NCBI RefSeq assembly: GCF_001667075.1
Contig: NZ_LZIL01000031.1
Span: 57,326-121,325 of the forward strand
Direction of reading: 5' to 3'
Length of the DNA stretch: 64,000 bases
Source: Mycobacterium sp. 852014-52450_SCH5900713
GTDB lineage: Bacteria > Actinomycetota > Actinomycetes > Mycobacteriales > Mycobacteriaceae
The notes below the pieces were generated by a model. That model made no database searches. It worked only from the letters and a program-made list of their open reading frames with translations, and was not told where the DNA came from. Positions 8,118 to 16,359 of this stretch are shown here, one piece after another. Each line of letters begins with the position of its first letter. Within the stretch, counting starts at the first letter, position 1. Made by a program: the position numbers and the translations under genes.

Positions 8118-9320
8118 TCAGTGCGCGGGCTTGCGCGCGGCCAGTCGGCTGGCAACCTCGCGGGCGCGGTCGCGCGCCGTCGCCACCTCCGGCGCCGTCG
8201 CCAACGCCTGGAATCCGCGACCGACGATTCGAAGGTCGCTCTCCGGCACGCTCAGCGCCCGGGCCAGCGCGGCGGCCGGCGCGTCGGCGGGCTCGACCCG
8301 GTGGGCCGCGCCCGGCGAAATCATCATGGTGTCCACCGGTAGGCCCAGAACGGTGCGGGCCTGCAGCTCGAACGCCGAGAGCCGCTGGCTGGGCACCGTC
8401 GCCCACGCGCTGGTGGCGGGGAAGGGCGTGACGTCGGCGAAGTACACCTCGTCGCCGTTGATCATCAACTCGACGCCGAACACGCCGCGGCCGCCGAGCG
8501 CCTTGACGATCCGCGCCGCAATCGATTTGGCGGCATCCATCGCCGCCGCGCTCATCTGCTGCGGTTGCCACGATTCCAGCGCGTCGGTATGTCCACCGCG
8601 ATGGCCGATGGGCGAGCAGAATTCGATCGCCGGTCCCCCGGGCCCTTCGCTGCGGACGGCCAGCAGGGTGACGTAAAACTCGACCTCCACCACGGTTTCG
8701 GCCAGCACGCGGTGCTGGTCCCCCTGGCCTCCCGTCGCACGCAGCCAGGCCGCCGCGATGTCGTCGGGGCCCGACGCCACCGACTGTGCCCGTCCGGCGG
8801 CCGCGTGCACCGGCTTCACCAGCAGCGGGTAACCGGCGTGGGCCCCGACCGCCTCGAGTTCGCCGACCGAGCCGACGAACCAGAACGGCGCCGTGGGCAG
8901 CCCCAGCTCGTCGGCGGCCGACCGGCGCAGGCCCTCCCGGTCGGCGGCGAGCCCCACGGCGCGCGCGCTGGGCACCAGCTGGGTGCCCCCGGCCTCGAGG
9001 CCCTCGAGCGCCCGGGGCGCGACGGCGTCGGTGGCGGCCACGACGACGTCCGCGTGCAGCCCCCGCACCGCGTTCGTTAGCTCCTCTGCGTCGGTCATCG
9101 CGACCACCAGCGACTCATCGGCCAGACCGTCCGCGCGCTCACCGACGACGATCACCCGCGCGCCGAGGCGCCCCAGCGCGATCGACAATTCCCGGCTGAG
9201 CTCACCCGAACCCAGCACCACCACGCGCGGCCTGGCGTCGGCTTCCGTGGTCGGCGCTTGCGAGGGCACGGCGAGCGCGGTGGTCCTGTCGTCTTGTCCT
9301 TCGGTGGGGCCGTCAGTCAC
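8118..9320 (-). CDS. purT: Formate-dependent GAR formyltransferase PurT
   Basis: A 400-residue ATP-grasp enzyme that formylates glycinamide ribonucleotide with formate and ATP in purine synthesis, an alternative to folate-dependent PurN. The N-terminal GSGELSRELSIALGRLGA is the pre-ATP-grasp domain; LLVKPVHAAAGR, ESWQPQQMS and GRGVFGVEL are ATP-grasp signatures. One oddity: the active-site segment remembered as SPRPHDTG in E. coli PurT reads TPFPATSA here, so the Asp that contacts the substrate appears to be Thr. The enzyme could be divergent or altered in activity. It ends 40 bases before the rhodanese gene on the same strand. Confidence 0.85.
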   Translation of the reverse strand: MTDGPTEGQDDRTTALAVPSQAPTTEADARPRVVVLGSGELSRELSIALGRLGARVIVVGERADGLADESLVVAMTDAEELTNAVRGLHADVVVAATDAVAPRALEGLEAGGTQLVPSARAVGLAADREGLRRSAADELGLPTAPFWFVGSVGELEAVGAHAGYPLLVKPVHAAAGRAQSVASGPDDIAAAWLRATGGQGDQHRVLAETVVEVEFYVTLLAVRSEGPGGPAIEFCSPIGHRGGHTDALESWQPQQMSAAAMDAAKSIAARIVKALGGRGVFGVELMINGDEVYFADVTPFPATSAWATVPSQRLSAFELQARTVLGLPVDTMMISPGAAHRVEPADAPAAALARALSVPESDLRIVGRGFQALATAPEVATARDRAREVASRLAARKPAH

Positions 9321-9347
9321 CGCTCAAGGATAGGTCGGTCGCGCGGG

Positions 9348-9416
9348 GGCTAGGGCTGACTGCCCGGCTCCTCCACGGCGCATGCCGCGCCGCATCGTCG
9401 CCAGGCTAGGGCTGAC
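9348..9416. repeat. Two 13-bp direct repeats at the end of the thioesterase gene
   Basis: GGCTAGGGCTGAC occurs at 9348-9360 and again at 9404-9416, 56 bases apart. The right copy contains the stop codon of the thioesterase gene (read on the minus strand) and the left copy repeats that gene end. It lies exactly between purT and the thioesterase, where gene order switches orientation relative to M. tuberculosis. Confidence 0.6.
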
Positions 9417-10044
9417 CGGGAAGCAACCGCACCATCAGCCCGTTGGCCTCGGCCAGCACCGCCCCGTCGCCGTCGAGCAGTTCCGCGCCCACGAACGCCT
9501 TGCGGCCCTCGGTGCTCGTGACGCGGCCGCGCACGACCAGCGGCGCGTCGATTGGGGTGACCTTGCGGTAGTCGACATGCAGGAAGGCCGTCCGGCTGAT
9601 CGGCCGCCCCGCGGCGTGCGACACCATGCCGAACATGTGGTCGAACAGCAGCGGGAGCACACCGCCGTGCACGGCGTGATTTCCGCCGACGTGAAACCGG
9701 CTGAAGTAGCCCGTCATCTCGACCCCGTCCGGCGCGTATTTCGTCAACGTCCAGGGCGGCAGCAGCAGGCTGCCCATGCCGGGCAGGTTTGGCGTCCGCC
9801 CGGCCGGCGCCTTGCCCTCGTCGGCCTGGAACGGGCCCAGCAGCTGCACCAGGGCCGCGGCGCGGTCGGCCGCGTCGTCCCACAGGGCATCGCCGGGATC
9901 GGCGGACACGGCCAGGTCCTGCAGCTGGCGCATGGCCGCGACGAACCGGCCGAATCCCGGGCCGGGACTGGCGGGGCCGTATTCGGGAAAGCCGCCGTGG
10001 TGTTCGTATTCGGGATCGAGTTCTTTGGGATCCGGCTCCGTCAC
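9406..10044 (-). CDS. PaaI-type hotdog thioesterase, Rv0356c-like
   Basis: A 212-residue protein with a hotdog-fold domain in the C-terminal two thirds. The segment [23 protein letters not shown] contains the H-G-G-(x)n-D arrangement typical of PaaI/YiiD acyl-CoA thioesterases, and [18 protein letters not shown] is the adjoining conserved strand. The start is GTG at 10044, which overlaps the purA stop by four bases (GTGA), so it is coupled to purA. In M. tuberculosis the same pair is Rv0357c-Rv0356c. The thioester substrate is unknown. Confidence 0.82.
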   Translation of the reverse strand: MTEPDPKELDPEYEHHGGFPEYGPASPGPGFGRFVAAMRQLQDLAVSADPGDALWDDAADRAAALVQLLGPFQADEGKAPAGRTPNLPGMGSLLLPPWTLTKYAPDGVEMTGYFSRFHVGGNHAVHGGVLPLLFDHMFGMVSHAAGRPISRTAFLHVDYRKVTPIDAPLVVRGRVTSTEGRKAFVGAELLDGDGAVLAEANGLMVRLLPGQP

Positions 10045-11339
10045 GGGCGGGCCGCCAGGACGTCGCGGCGCACGATCGTCTGTTCGCGGCCCGGACCCAC
10101 GCCGATGCACGAAACATGGGCCCCGGCAAGCTCTTCCAGCCGCAGCACGTAGTCACGCGCCTTGGCGGGCAGGTCGTCGAATTCGCGGGCGTCCGAGATG
10201 TCCTCCCACCAACCCGGCAACTCCTCGTAGATCGGCTCGGCGCGGGCCAGGTCGGTCTGCGTCATCGGCATGTCGGTGGTGCGCTCGCCGTTGATGCGAT
10301 ACCCGACGCAGATCGGCACCGTTTCCAGGCTGGAGAGCACGTCGAGTTTGGTCAGGAAGAAGTCGGTGATGCCGTTGACCCGCGTGGCGTAGCGGGCGAT
10401 GACGGCGTCGAACCAGCCGCAGCGCCGCCGCCGCCCGGTGGTCACCCCGAACTCGCCGCCGGTCTTGGACAGGTATTCGCCGTTCTCGTCGAACAGCTCG
10501 GTGGGGAACGGCCCGGAACCCACGCGGGTGGTGTAGGCCTTGAGGATCCCCAGCACGGTGGTGATGCGGGTGGGCCCGATGCCGGACCCGACGGCGGCGC
10601 CGCCGGCGGTCGGGTTCGACGACGTCACATAGGGATACGTGCCGTGGTCGACGTCGAGCAGGGTGCCCTGGGAGCCCTCCAGCAGGACCGTCTCGCCGGT
10701 CTCGAGCGCGGCGTTGAGCAGCCGGCGGGTATCGCGGATGCGATGGCGGAACCCCTCCGCCTGTTCCAGCAGCGCCTCGACGACCTGGTGCGGGTCCAGG
10801 GCCTTGCGGTTGTAGATCTTGACCAGGATCTGGTTCTTCAGTTCCAGCGCGGCCTCGATCTTGTGGGTCAGCTGGTCGGGGTCGAGCACGTCGGCGACCC
10901 GGATCCCCTGGCGGGCGATCTTGTCCTGGTAGCAGGGCCCGATGCCGCGGCCCGTGGTGCCGATCTTCTTGTTGCCCATGTAGCGCTCGGTGACCTTGTC
11001 GATGGCCACGTGGTAGGGCAACAGCAGGTGCGCGTCGGCCGAGATCAACAGCTTGGTGGTGTCCACCCCGCGATCCTCGAGGCCTTTGAGCTCGTCGAGC
11101 AGCACGCCGGGGTCGACCACCACACCGTTGCCGATGACGTTGGTGACGCCGGGGGTCAGCACTCCCGACGGGATCAGGTGCAGCGCGAAGTTCTCGCCGC
11201 TGGGCAAGACGACGGTGTGCCCGGCGTTGTTGCCCCCCTGATAGCGCACCACCCACTGCACGCGTCCACCGAGCAGGTCAGTGGCTTTACCTTTGCCCTC
11301 GTCACCCCATTGGGCGCCGATGAGGACGATTGCCGGCAT
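10041..11339 (-). CDS. purA: Adenylosuccinate synthetase PurA
   Basis: A 432-residue GTP-dependent enzyme joining IMP and aspartate to make adenylosuccinate, the first committed step to AMP. The N-terminal P-loop variant [14 protein letters not shown] includes the catalytic Asp and Lys; the conserved blocks [46 protein letters not shown] and [12 protein letters not shown] are all present. Length is standard. The start ATG is the first Met of [12 protein letters not shown]. It is followed by the coupled thioesterase gene. Confidence 0.97.
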   Translation of the reverse strand: MPAIVLIGAQWGDEGKGKATDLLGGRVQWVVRYQGGNNAGHTVVLPSGENFALHLIPSGVLTPGVTNVIGNGVVVDPGVLLDELKGLEDRGVDTTKLLISADAHLLLPYHVAIDKVTERYMGNKKIGTTGRGIGPCYQDKIARQGIRVADVLDPDQLTHKIEAALELKNQILVKIYNRKALDPHQVVEALLEQAEGFRHRIRDTRRLLNAALETGETVLLEGSQGTLLDVDHGTYPYVTSSNPTAGGAAVGSGIGPTRITTVLGILKAYTTRVGSGPFPTELFDENGEYLSKTGGEFGVTTGRRRRCGWFDAVIARYATRVNGITDFFLTKLDVLSSLETVPICVGYRINGERTTDMPMTQTDLARAEPIYEELPGWWEDISDAREFDDLPAKARDYVLRLEELAGAHVSCIGVGPGREQTIVRRDVLAARP

Positions 11340-11565
11340 GACTTGCTCCCGCCTGCTTACTGTGGCTCTACTGGCAAGGCGCCGTATCTCGCAGCGCCGC
11401 CGCGGTTTTCGGCATCGCCCGTTCGCTCGAGCTGCCGACCTGCACCAGCGCCTCGGTTAACCCGTACGGGACCGTGCGCGTAGCCGGACGCGTCGTTGCT
11501 TGGCGCGTTCACGTGGCGATCCTAAACGTCTGGTAACGACGGACTTGTGCCAAGTCCCATTTGAT

Positions 11566-11581
11566 CCCGACTCGTGTCGGG
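11566..11581 (-). terminator. Short hairpin downstream of the phosphatase gene
   Basis: CCCGAC and GTCGGG form a perfect six-bp stem with a TCGT loop, 13 bases past the stop of the secreted phosphatase gene. It may end that transcript before purA. The stem is short, so support is modest. Confidence 0.3.
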
Positions 11582-11593
11582 GAGGGTCGCTGC

Positions 11594-12571
11594 TCATCCG
11601 CCCTGCGCCGCGGGCAGCCGCTCGCTGAGCGGCATCTCCCCCCGTGCGGCGGCAGGCGGAGCACTTGACGCCTCGGGCGGTTTGGCCGCACATACACCGC
11701 CTTGGGTCGGTGCGTCCAACATCAGGCACAAGCCCTTTCTGTCACGACCGGGCCTCTTGGCCGCCCAACCCGGCCACACCGGCTTTCCGTTCCAACTGAC
11801 CAGCGTCCAGCCATCGTGCGGATTGCCCTGGATCTCGACCACGCCGGCGTTGGGCAGCGGATCGAAGAGCAAGAGCAGCGGATCGGGGTTTTTGACACTC
11901 ATCATCGTCCCGACGCCGATCGCAAACTCGCTGGAGACGGCCACTTCGGTGATCCTGCCGCCCACGGATCGAACCGGGTTGGCCATGGCATTGCCGTACA
12001 TCAATTGCAGGGAGTCGTTGAAGCGACTCGCGTCGGTCACCGCATTGCCGTACATCGTTTGCAGCGCGCCGTTGAAGCGTTTGTCGAATTCGAACCCGTT
12101 GGCGTCGGTGGAGCCCGGAGCCAGCATCGGCACGATGCGCAGCCCCAGCAGCCACGCCACCGGGCCAAGCAGGTAGACCAGCCCCGCGAGGCTGAACTGG
12201 GGTAGGCCGTTGAAAGCGCCGGCGTCGATCTCGTTGAGCCCGGGCAATGTCTGAACATTCATTCCCAGCATGGACGCCAACGGCGCCGCGGTCTGCTGCG
12301 TCCTGATCAACTGCGACGCGAAGATCCCGGCCACCGAGCCCTTCGCGGCGAGCGCCGTGGCGATGTTCTGCGCCTGCTGCTGGCCGAGCGCAGTGAGTAC
12401 CGCTCCGGGCACCGACGTGTCGATCACGCCCGCCGCATTGGCCTGCGACTGGCCGTGCCGCACCAAGTCGATCACGATCGATTCGTCGGCGGAGGCAGTC
12501 GCCGGCCCGACGCACAGCAGGACAGCCGAGAACGCTACGGCACCGACACGGCGGAGTTGATTCGTCAGCAA
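11594..12571 (-). CDS. Secreted histidine phosphatase family protein
   Basis: A 325-residue protein with a signal peptide (basic LRRVG, hydrophobic core, A-T-A-S-A cleavage region near residue 28). The mature part begins with the histidine-phosphatase/phosphoglycerate-mutase signature LVRHGQSQAN at residues 36-45, where His39 would be phosphorylated. Two later blocks, SQLIRTQQTA and LNEIDAGAFNG, match the rest of the active-site region, and SSEFAIGV may replace the usual second His segment. The only in-frame start that fits the signal peptide is TTG. It sits between purA and the Rv0358-like gene, a place empty in M. tuberculosis as I recall. Substrate unknown. Confidence 0.78.
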   Translation of the reverse strand: MLTNQLRRVGAVAFSAVLLCVGPATASADESIVIDLVRHGQSQANAAGVIDTSVPGAVLTALGQQQAQNIATALAAKGSVAGIFASQLIRTQQTAAPLASMLGMNVQTLPGLNEIDAGAFNGLPQFSLAGLVYLLGPVAWLLGLRIVPMLAPGSTDANGFEFDKRFNGALQTMYGNAVTDASRFNDSLQLMYGNAMANPVRSVGGRITEVAVSSEFAIGVGTMMSVKNPDPLLLLFDPLPNAGVVEIQGNPHDGWTLVSWNGKPVWPGWAAKRPGRDRKGLCLMLDAPTQGGVCAAKPPEASSAPPAAARGEMPLSERLPAAQGG

Positions 12572-12866
12572 TGTCGGCGCGCGGAGCCGGTAACCGACAC
12601 GAGCAGCGCGGTTCGCGCGGTTGAGAAGACGGCGATGAGTCGGCGAATGGCAGCTCTCCGTTCTCCAGCCACCCGTGGGCTGACACCGTGGCAGGAGTAA
12701 AGTATCCGGTTGTTACCAGGCGGTGGCGCAACGATTTTCGCAGTCCGAAACCATGTTGTGACTGCGCCGTTATGGTGAGATCGTTGCGTGCACAGACGGT
12801 CTGGGCGCCCATCGGACGAGAGACGTTGAACGACAAGCATATTGGAACTGCTCACTTGGACGGCCC

Positions 12867-13499
12867 GTGACGCGAGATGATCCTGCGGTAGCGGTGTTGG
12901 TGTTCGGCGATCGGCGCGTACCGCGGCCGCTGACCGGCGTGCCGGTTCACTCGGCCGACATCGATGCCGCGATCGGCCCCTACCGGCGGGTCGTCGTGGT
13001 GGGCGCCGACGCCGACCTGGCCGCCGTGCTGACCGGGCTGCTGCGCGCCGGCCGGCTCGACATCGAGGTGGCCTACCTGCCGCGCCGCCGCACCCACGCG
13101 ACCCGGATCTACCGCCTGCCCGTCGGGCGGCGCGCGGCGCGGCGCGCCCGGCGGGGGGCCGCGCGGCGCGTGACCCTGGTCCGCGACGAGACCGGGTCGG
13201 TGATCGTCGGGCGGGCCGGCTGGCTGCCGGCCGAGGGTCGCCGCCTGCGCGGCGAGGCCGTCGTCGACGACACCGTGTTGTTCGACGGTGACGCCCCCGC
13301 CGTCGACGTCGAGCCGACGCTGGCCGTCCCGGGCCTGCGCGCCCGCGTGGCGACGGGCTGGCGCCGCTGGGTCCCCGGCCGCGCCGTCCAGCTGGGGAGC
13401 ACCGGCGTCACCGTGGTGCGCGACGGCGTGCTCGCGCCCCGCCCGGCGCGCCGGTCGACGTTCTACCGCAACGTCGAAGGCTGGCTGGCGGTCCGCTAG
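12867..13499 (+). CDS. Conserved protein, Rv0358-like
   Basis: A 210-residue protein of unknown function, with no signal peptide or membrane segment. The first half has an alternating beta/alpha pattern (AVLVFGDRR, VVVVGADADLAAVLTGLL). The middle (residues 70-110) is very Arg-rich, for example GRRAARRARRGAARR. It resembles Rv0358 in length and in its place before the M50 protease gene. Its last codons and stop lie in a 20-bp sequence that is repeated 607 bases downstream at the end of the next gene. Confidence 0.72.
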   Translation: MTRDDPAVAVLVFGDRRVPRPLTGVPVHSADIDAAIGPYRRVVVVGADADLAAVLTGLLRAGRLDIEVAYLPRRRTHATRIYRLPVGRRAARRARRGAARRVTLVRDETGSVIVGRAGWLPAEGRRLRGEAVVDDTVLFDGDAPAVDVEPTLAVPGLRARVATGWRRWVPGRAVQLGSTGVTVVRDGVLAPRPARRSTFYRNVEGWLAVR

Positions 13500-13502
13500 T
13501 TT
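13483..13502. repeat. Left copy of a 20-bp direct repeat flanking a gene cassette
   Basis: The sequence GGCTGGCGGTCCGCTAGTTT covers the final codons (Leu-Ala-Val-Arg), the TAG stop and the first bases after the Rv0358-like gene. An identical copy is at 14090-14109. Together they bracket the membrane-protein gene at 13576. Confidence 0.9.
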
Positions 13503-13575
13503 TCGGCGCCCGGTCACGTTTCGGGCCTGCGGGATGTCAATGTCGTGAGATCTCTGGTCAATGAAGGGGAACCCG

Positions 13576-14106
13576 ATGGCAACAACAAGCCGCCGGCTCA
13601 AAAGAACTGCCCGGCTGCTGGATCTGGCCCAGCTCGGCAACGCGCACTGGCTGTTCGGCAACATCTACGAAGCGGTCGTCAAGATCCCGGAGCGGCTCGC
13701 CGCCGAGCGGCGGGACACAGCCCCTGGTTCCGGGCGGGGCTCACCATCGGTCCTCGCGCCCGGCAGCCCGCTGCGTTACTACGCCCCCGTCGCGCCCATC
13801 ACGTTGGCAGCGACTGCCGCGGCCGTGAGCACGGGTTGGGAAATCGAAGGCGCCAGGTGCTGGCTGGCGCTGACGGCGAGTTGCTCGCTTGCCGGTATGG
13901 CCATCAGCGGCTACCTGATCCGGACGGTGAATCTCCGGGTGATGTTCGCCGATACGCAACCTCCACCGGCCGAACGGGACGCGCTCATCGGGAGGTGGTA
14001 TCGGCTCAACGTGATTCGCGTCGCGACCGCGGCTGGCGCGTTGTTGGCCGCGAACCGGGCGGGCGCGATGATCACCGAACGCAACGGCCGGCTGGCGGTC
14101 CGCTAG
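13576..14106 (+). CDS. Small membrane protein in a repeat-flanked cassette
   Basis: A 176-residue protein with hydrophobic segments at about residues 75-92 (APVAPITLAATAAAV), 100-120 (CWLALTASCSLAGMAISGYL) and 150-165, suggesting an integral membrane protein. The N-terminal LAQLGNAHWLFGNIYEAVV resembles small mycobacterial proteins of the DUF1772 type, but this is a weak call. AAGGGG precedes the ATG at 13576, favouring it over the ATG at 13561. Its last five residues, RLAVR, and the stop fall in the right 20-bp repeat, in the same frame as the end of the upstream gene. Codon use looks less GC-biased than the neighbours. Likely an inserted accessory gene. Confidence 0.65.
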   Translation: MATTSRRLKRTARLLDLAQLGNAHWLFGNIYEAVVKIPERLAAERRDTAPGSGRGSPSVLAPGSPLRYYAPVAPITLAATAAAVSTGWEIEGARCWLALTASCSLAGMAISGYLIRTVNLRVMFADTQPPPAERDALIGRWYRLNVIRVATAAGALLAANRAGAMITERNGRLAVR

Positions 14107-14109
14107 TTT
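14090..14109. repeat. Right copy of the 20-bp direct repeat
   Basis: Identical to 13483-13502. It provides the last codons and TAG stop of the cassette gene and ends six bases before the GTG start of the M50 protease gene. Confidence 0.9.
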
Positions 14110-14115
14110 CGACCG

Positions 14116-14889
14116 GTGAGCCTGCCCGCCCGGCGCGAATCGGTCCGACCCAGCCCCATCTTCCTGGCCCTCGTCGGCCTGACGGCGGCCGGCGGCGTGC
14201 TGGCCTGGCTGGCCGGCAGCACTGTGCGGCCGCTGGCGTATTTCGGGGTGTTCACCTTCGTGATCGCCGGCTGGTTGGTGTCGCTGTGCCTGCACGAATT
14301 CGGCCACGCCGTGACCGCCTGGCGATTCGGCGACCACGACGCAGCCGTGCGCGGGTACCTGACGCTGGATCCGCGGCGCTACAGCCATCCCGCGCTGTCG
14401 CTCCTGCTGCCGGTGGTGGTCATCGCGCTGGGCGGGATCGGCCTGCCGGGCGCCGCGGTGTACGTGCGGACCTGGTTCATGCCGCCGAGCCGGCGCAGCC
14501 TGGTCAGCCTCGCGGGGCCGGCCGCCAATCTGGTGCTGGCGGTGCTGCTGCTGGCGCTGACGCGATTGTTTTACGACCCCTTCCACCAGGTGCTGTGGGC
14601 GGGGGTGGCGTTCCTGGGCTTTCTGCAGCTGACCGCGGTGGTGCTCAACCTGCTGCCCATCCCGGGCCTGGACGGCTACGACGCCCTGGAGCCGCACCTG
14701 AGTCCGGAGACGCAGCGCGCGGTGGCGCCGGCCAAGCAGTACGGCTTTTTCATTCTGCTGTTCCTGCTCCTGGCCGCCAGCCATTGGTTCTTTCAGATGG
14801 TGCTCTGGCTGTTCGAGTTCTCCGGCGTGCCGACGTGGCTGGTGTCGGCGGGCAACGCGCTGACCCGCTTCTGGAGCCGCTGGTTCTGA
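14116..14889 (+). CDS. Membrane zinc metalloprotease, M50 family
   Basis: A 257-residue integral membrane protease of the site-2 protease (M50) type, matching Rv0359. The zinc motif HEFGH is in the second transmembrane segment (about residues 67-71) and the second metal-ligand motif NLLPIPGLDGYD is near residue 190, with Asp as third ligand. At least five hydrophobic segments are visible. M50 proteases usually cleave membrane-embedded substrates such as anti-sigma factors; the target here is unknown. The start is GTG, close after the right 20-bp repeat. Confidence 0.87.
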   Translation: MSLPARRESVRPSPIFLALVGLTAAGGVLAWLAGSTVRPLAYFGVFTFVIAGWLVSLCLHEFGHAVTAWRFGDHDAAVRGYLTLDPRRYSHPALSLLLPVVVIALGGIGLPGAAVYVRTWFMPPSRRSLVSLAGPAANLVLAVLLLALTRLFYDPFHQVLWAGVAFLGFLQLTAVVLNLLPIPGLDGYDALEPHLSPETQRAVAPAKQYGFFILLFLLLAASHWFFQMVLWLFEFSGVPTWLVSAGNALTRFWSRWF

Positions 14890-14897
14890 CACTTGCC

Positions 14898-14921
14898 ATA
14901 TATGCGTGGATCCGCATATAT
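14898..14921 (+). promoter_or_regulatory. AT-rich palindromic operator before the CDF exporter
   Basis: ATATATGCG and CGCATATAT form perfect 9-bp arms separated by six bases. The palindrome ends eight bases before the CDF start codon, so a bound repressor would block transcription or translation start. AT-rich palindromes of this kind are typical of ArsR/SmtB metal sensors (KmtR, NmtR, SmtB). No such regulator gene is adjacent, so any regulator must be encoded elsewhere. Confidence 0.6.
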
Positions 14922-14929
14922 TGCACGGC

Positions 14930-15826
14930 ATGGGCGCCGGTCACAATCACAGTCCCGCCGAGACCGACGGGTCCCGGTTGATTCCCCGCATGATCGCCGC
15001 CGCCGCAATTCTGGCGGCGTTTTTCGTCATCGAGTTGACCACCTCGTTGCTGATCAACTCGATCGCGCTGCTGGCCGACGCGGGCCACATGCTGACCGAC
15101 GTCGTCGCCGTCTTCATGGGCCTGGCCGCCGTGACGCTGGCCCGGCGGGGCAGCTCGTCACCGTCGCGCACGTACGGCTGGCACCGGGCCGAGGTGTTCA
15201 CGGCGGTCGCCAACGCGGGGCTGCTGATGGGGGTCGCGCTGTTCATCCTCTGGGAAGCCCTCCAGCGGCTCAGGGAAACCCCGTCGGTCCCCGGGGTGCC
15301 GATGATCGTGGTCGCACTGGCCGGGCTGCTCGCCAACCTGGTGGTCGCGCTGCTCCTGCGGTCGCACTCGGGGCAGAGCCTGGCCGTCAAGGGCGCCTAC
15401 ATGGAGGTGGTCGCCGACAGCGTCGGCAGCCTGGGCGTGCTGATCGCCGGTGTGGTGACCGTGACGACGCGCTGGCCGTATGCCGACGTGGTGGTCGCCG
15501 TGCTGGTCGCGCTGTGGGTGCTGCCGCGGGCGATCTCGCTGGCCCGCGACGCGTTGCGGATCCTCTCCGAATCGTCGCCGACCCACATCGACGTGGAGGA
15601 GCTGCGCTCGGCGCTGGGCGCCGTCGACGGCGTGTGCGAGGTGCACGACCTGCACGTCTGGACGCTGTCGCCCGGCAAGGACATGTGCACCGCGCACTTG
15701 CGAAGCACCGGCGACTCCACCCGGGTGCTCCACGACGCGCGTGCGGTGCTGTCGGCCCGCGGGCTGCAGCACGCGACCGTCCAGATCGACACCCCGGGCG
15801 ACGCGGGGTGTTCGGAAACCTTCTAG
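14930..15826 (+). CDS. Cation diffusion facilitator metal exporter
   Basis: A 298-residue CDF transporter that exports divalent metals across the inner membrane in exchange for protons. Six transmembrane segments and a cytosolic C-terminal domain (VDGVCEVHDLHVW) are visible. The second segment has the metal site HMLTD (HxxxD). In the fifth segment the usual HxxxD is EVVAD, so one ligand is Glu, which suggests a metal preference other than plain zinc. The N-terminal GHNHS adds histidines. The ATG at 14930 is chosen because the upstream frame runs into the palindromic operator. Its stop overlaps the convergent DUF3151 gene by four bases. Confidence 0.87.
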   Translation: MGAGHNHSPAETDGSRLIPRMIAAAAILAAFFVIELTTSLLINSIALLADAGHMLTDVVAVFMGLAAVTLARRGSSSPSRTYGWHRAEVFTAVANAGLLMGVALFILWEALQRLRETPSVPGVPMIVVALAGLLANLVVALLLRSHSGQSLAVKGAYMEVVADSVGSLGVLIAGVVTVTTRWPYADVVVAVLVALWVLPRAISLARDALRILSESSPTHIDVEELRSALGAVDGVCEVHDLHVWTLSPGKDMCTAHLRSTGDSTRVLHDARAVLSARGLQHATVQIDTPGDAGCSETF

Positions 15827-16236
15827 AGGCCCAGCGCCGGGCGCGCCTCGGGGTCGCAATCGTCGAGCAGGTCCAGGCAGCGCAGGTACTCGTCGGGCTC
15901 GCCGATCGTGTCGGCGGCCCGCGCCAGCGCCGCCACGCACCGCAGGAAGCCGCGGTTCGCCTCGTGCGCATACGGGACCGGACCGAAACCCTTCCAGCCG
16001 TTGCGCCGCAGCTGGTCCAGGCCGCGGTGATAGCCGGTCCGGGCGTACGCATAGGCGGTGATGGCCTGGTCGTCGGCCAGCGCCTGCTCCGCCAGTGCCG
16101 CCCAGGCCACCGACGCCGACGGGTGCGCGGCGGCGACGATCCCGGCCTTCTCGCCGGCGAGCAGTTCCGCCTCGGCGTCGGGATCGCCCGGCAGCAGCGT
16201 CGGGTCAGGTCCCAGAAGGTCTCGCGGCGGTGTCAT
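15823..16236 (-). CDS. DUF3151 family protein, Rv0360c-like
   Basis: A 137-residue soluble protein of the actinobacterial DUF3151 family. Visible features are an all-helical pattern with repeated Ala and Tyr (AITAYAYARTGYHRGLDQLRRNGWKG), then VPYAHEANRGFLRC and the acidic EPDEYLRCLDLLDDCDPEA. No catalytic motif is apparent. The ATG at 16236 gives the family's usual length. The stop overlaps that of the convergent CDF gene on the CTAG at 15823-15826. Function unknown. Confidence 0.8.
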   Translation of the reverse strand: MTPPRDLLGPDPTLLPGDPDAEAELLAGEKAGIVAAAHPSASVAWAALAEQALADDQAITAYAYARTGYHRGLDQLRRNGWKGFGPVPYAHEANRGFLRCVAALARAADTIGEPDEYLRCLDLLDDCDPEARPALGL

Positions 16237-16359
16237 GGCTCCTATTCTGCAGCTGCCCCGTTTCACCGGGGTGGCGGACCTCGACCATCGCCCCATCGAG
16301 GGGGGCGGGTCGCTAAGCTCTCCAACTACCCCACCCGATAGCGGAGGACAGCCGTACTC

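Noticed and set aside
9350..10156. Long minus-strand frame over the thioesterase gene
   Set aside because: Arg/Ala/Gly-rich shadow frame typical of GC-rich DNA; the real gene in the other frame has a clear hotdog domain.
13545..14981. 478-codon plus-strand frame across the cassette and M50 protease
   Set aside because: Arg/Gly/Pro-rich shadow frame; the two genes in the other frame have membrane segments and a protease motif.
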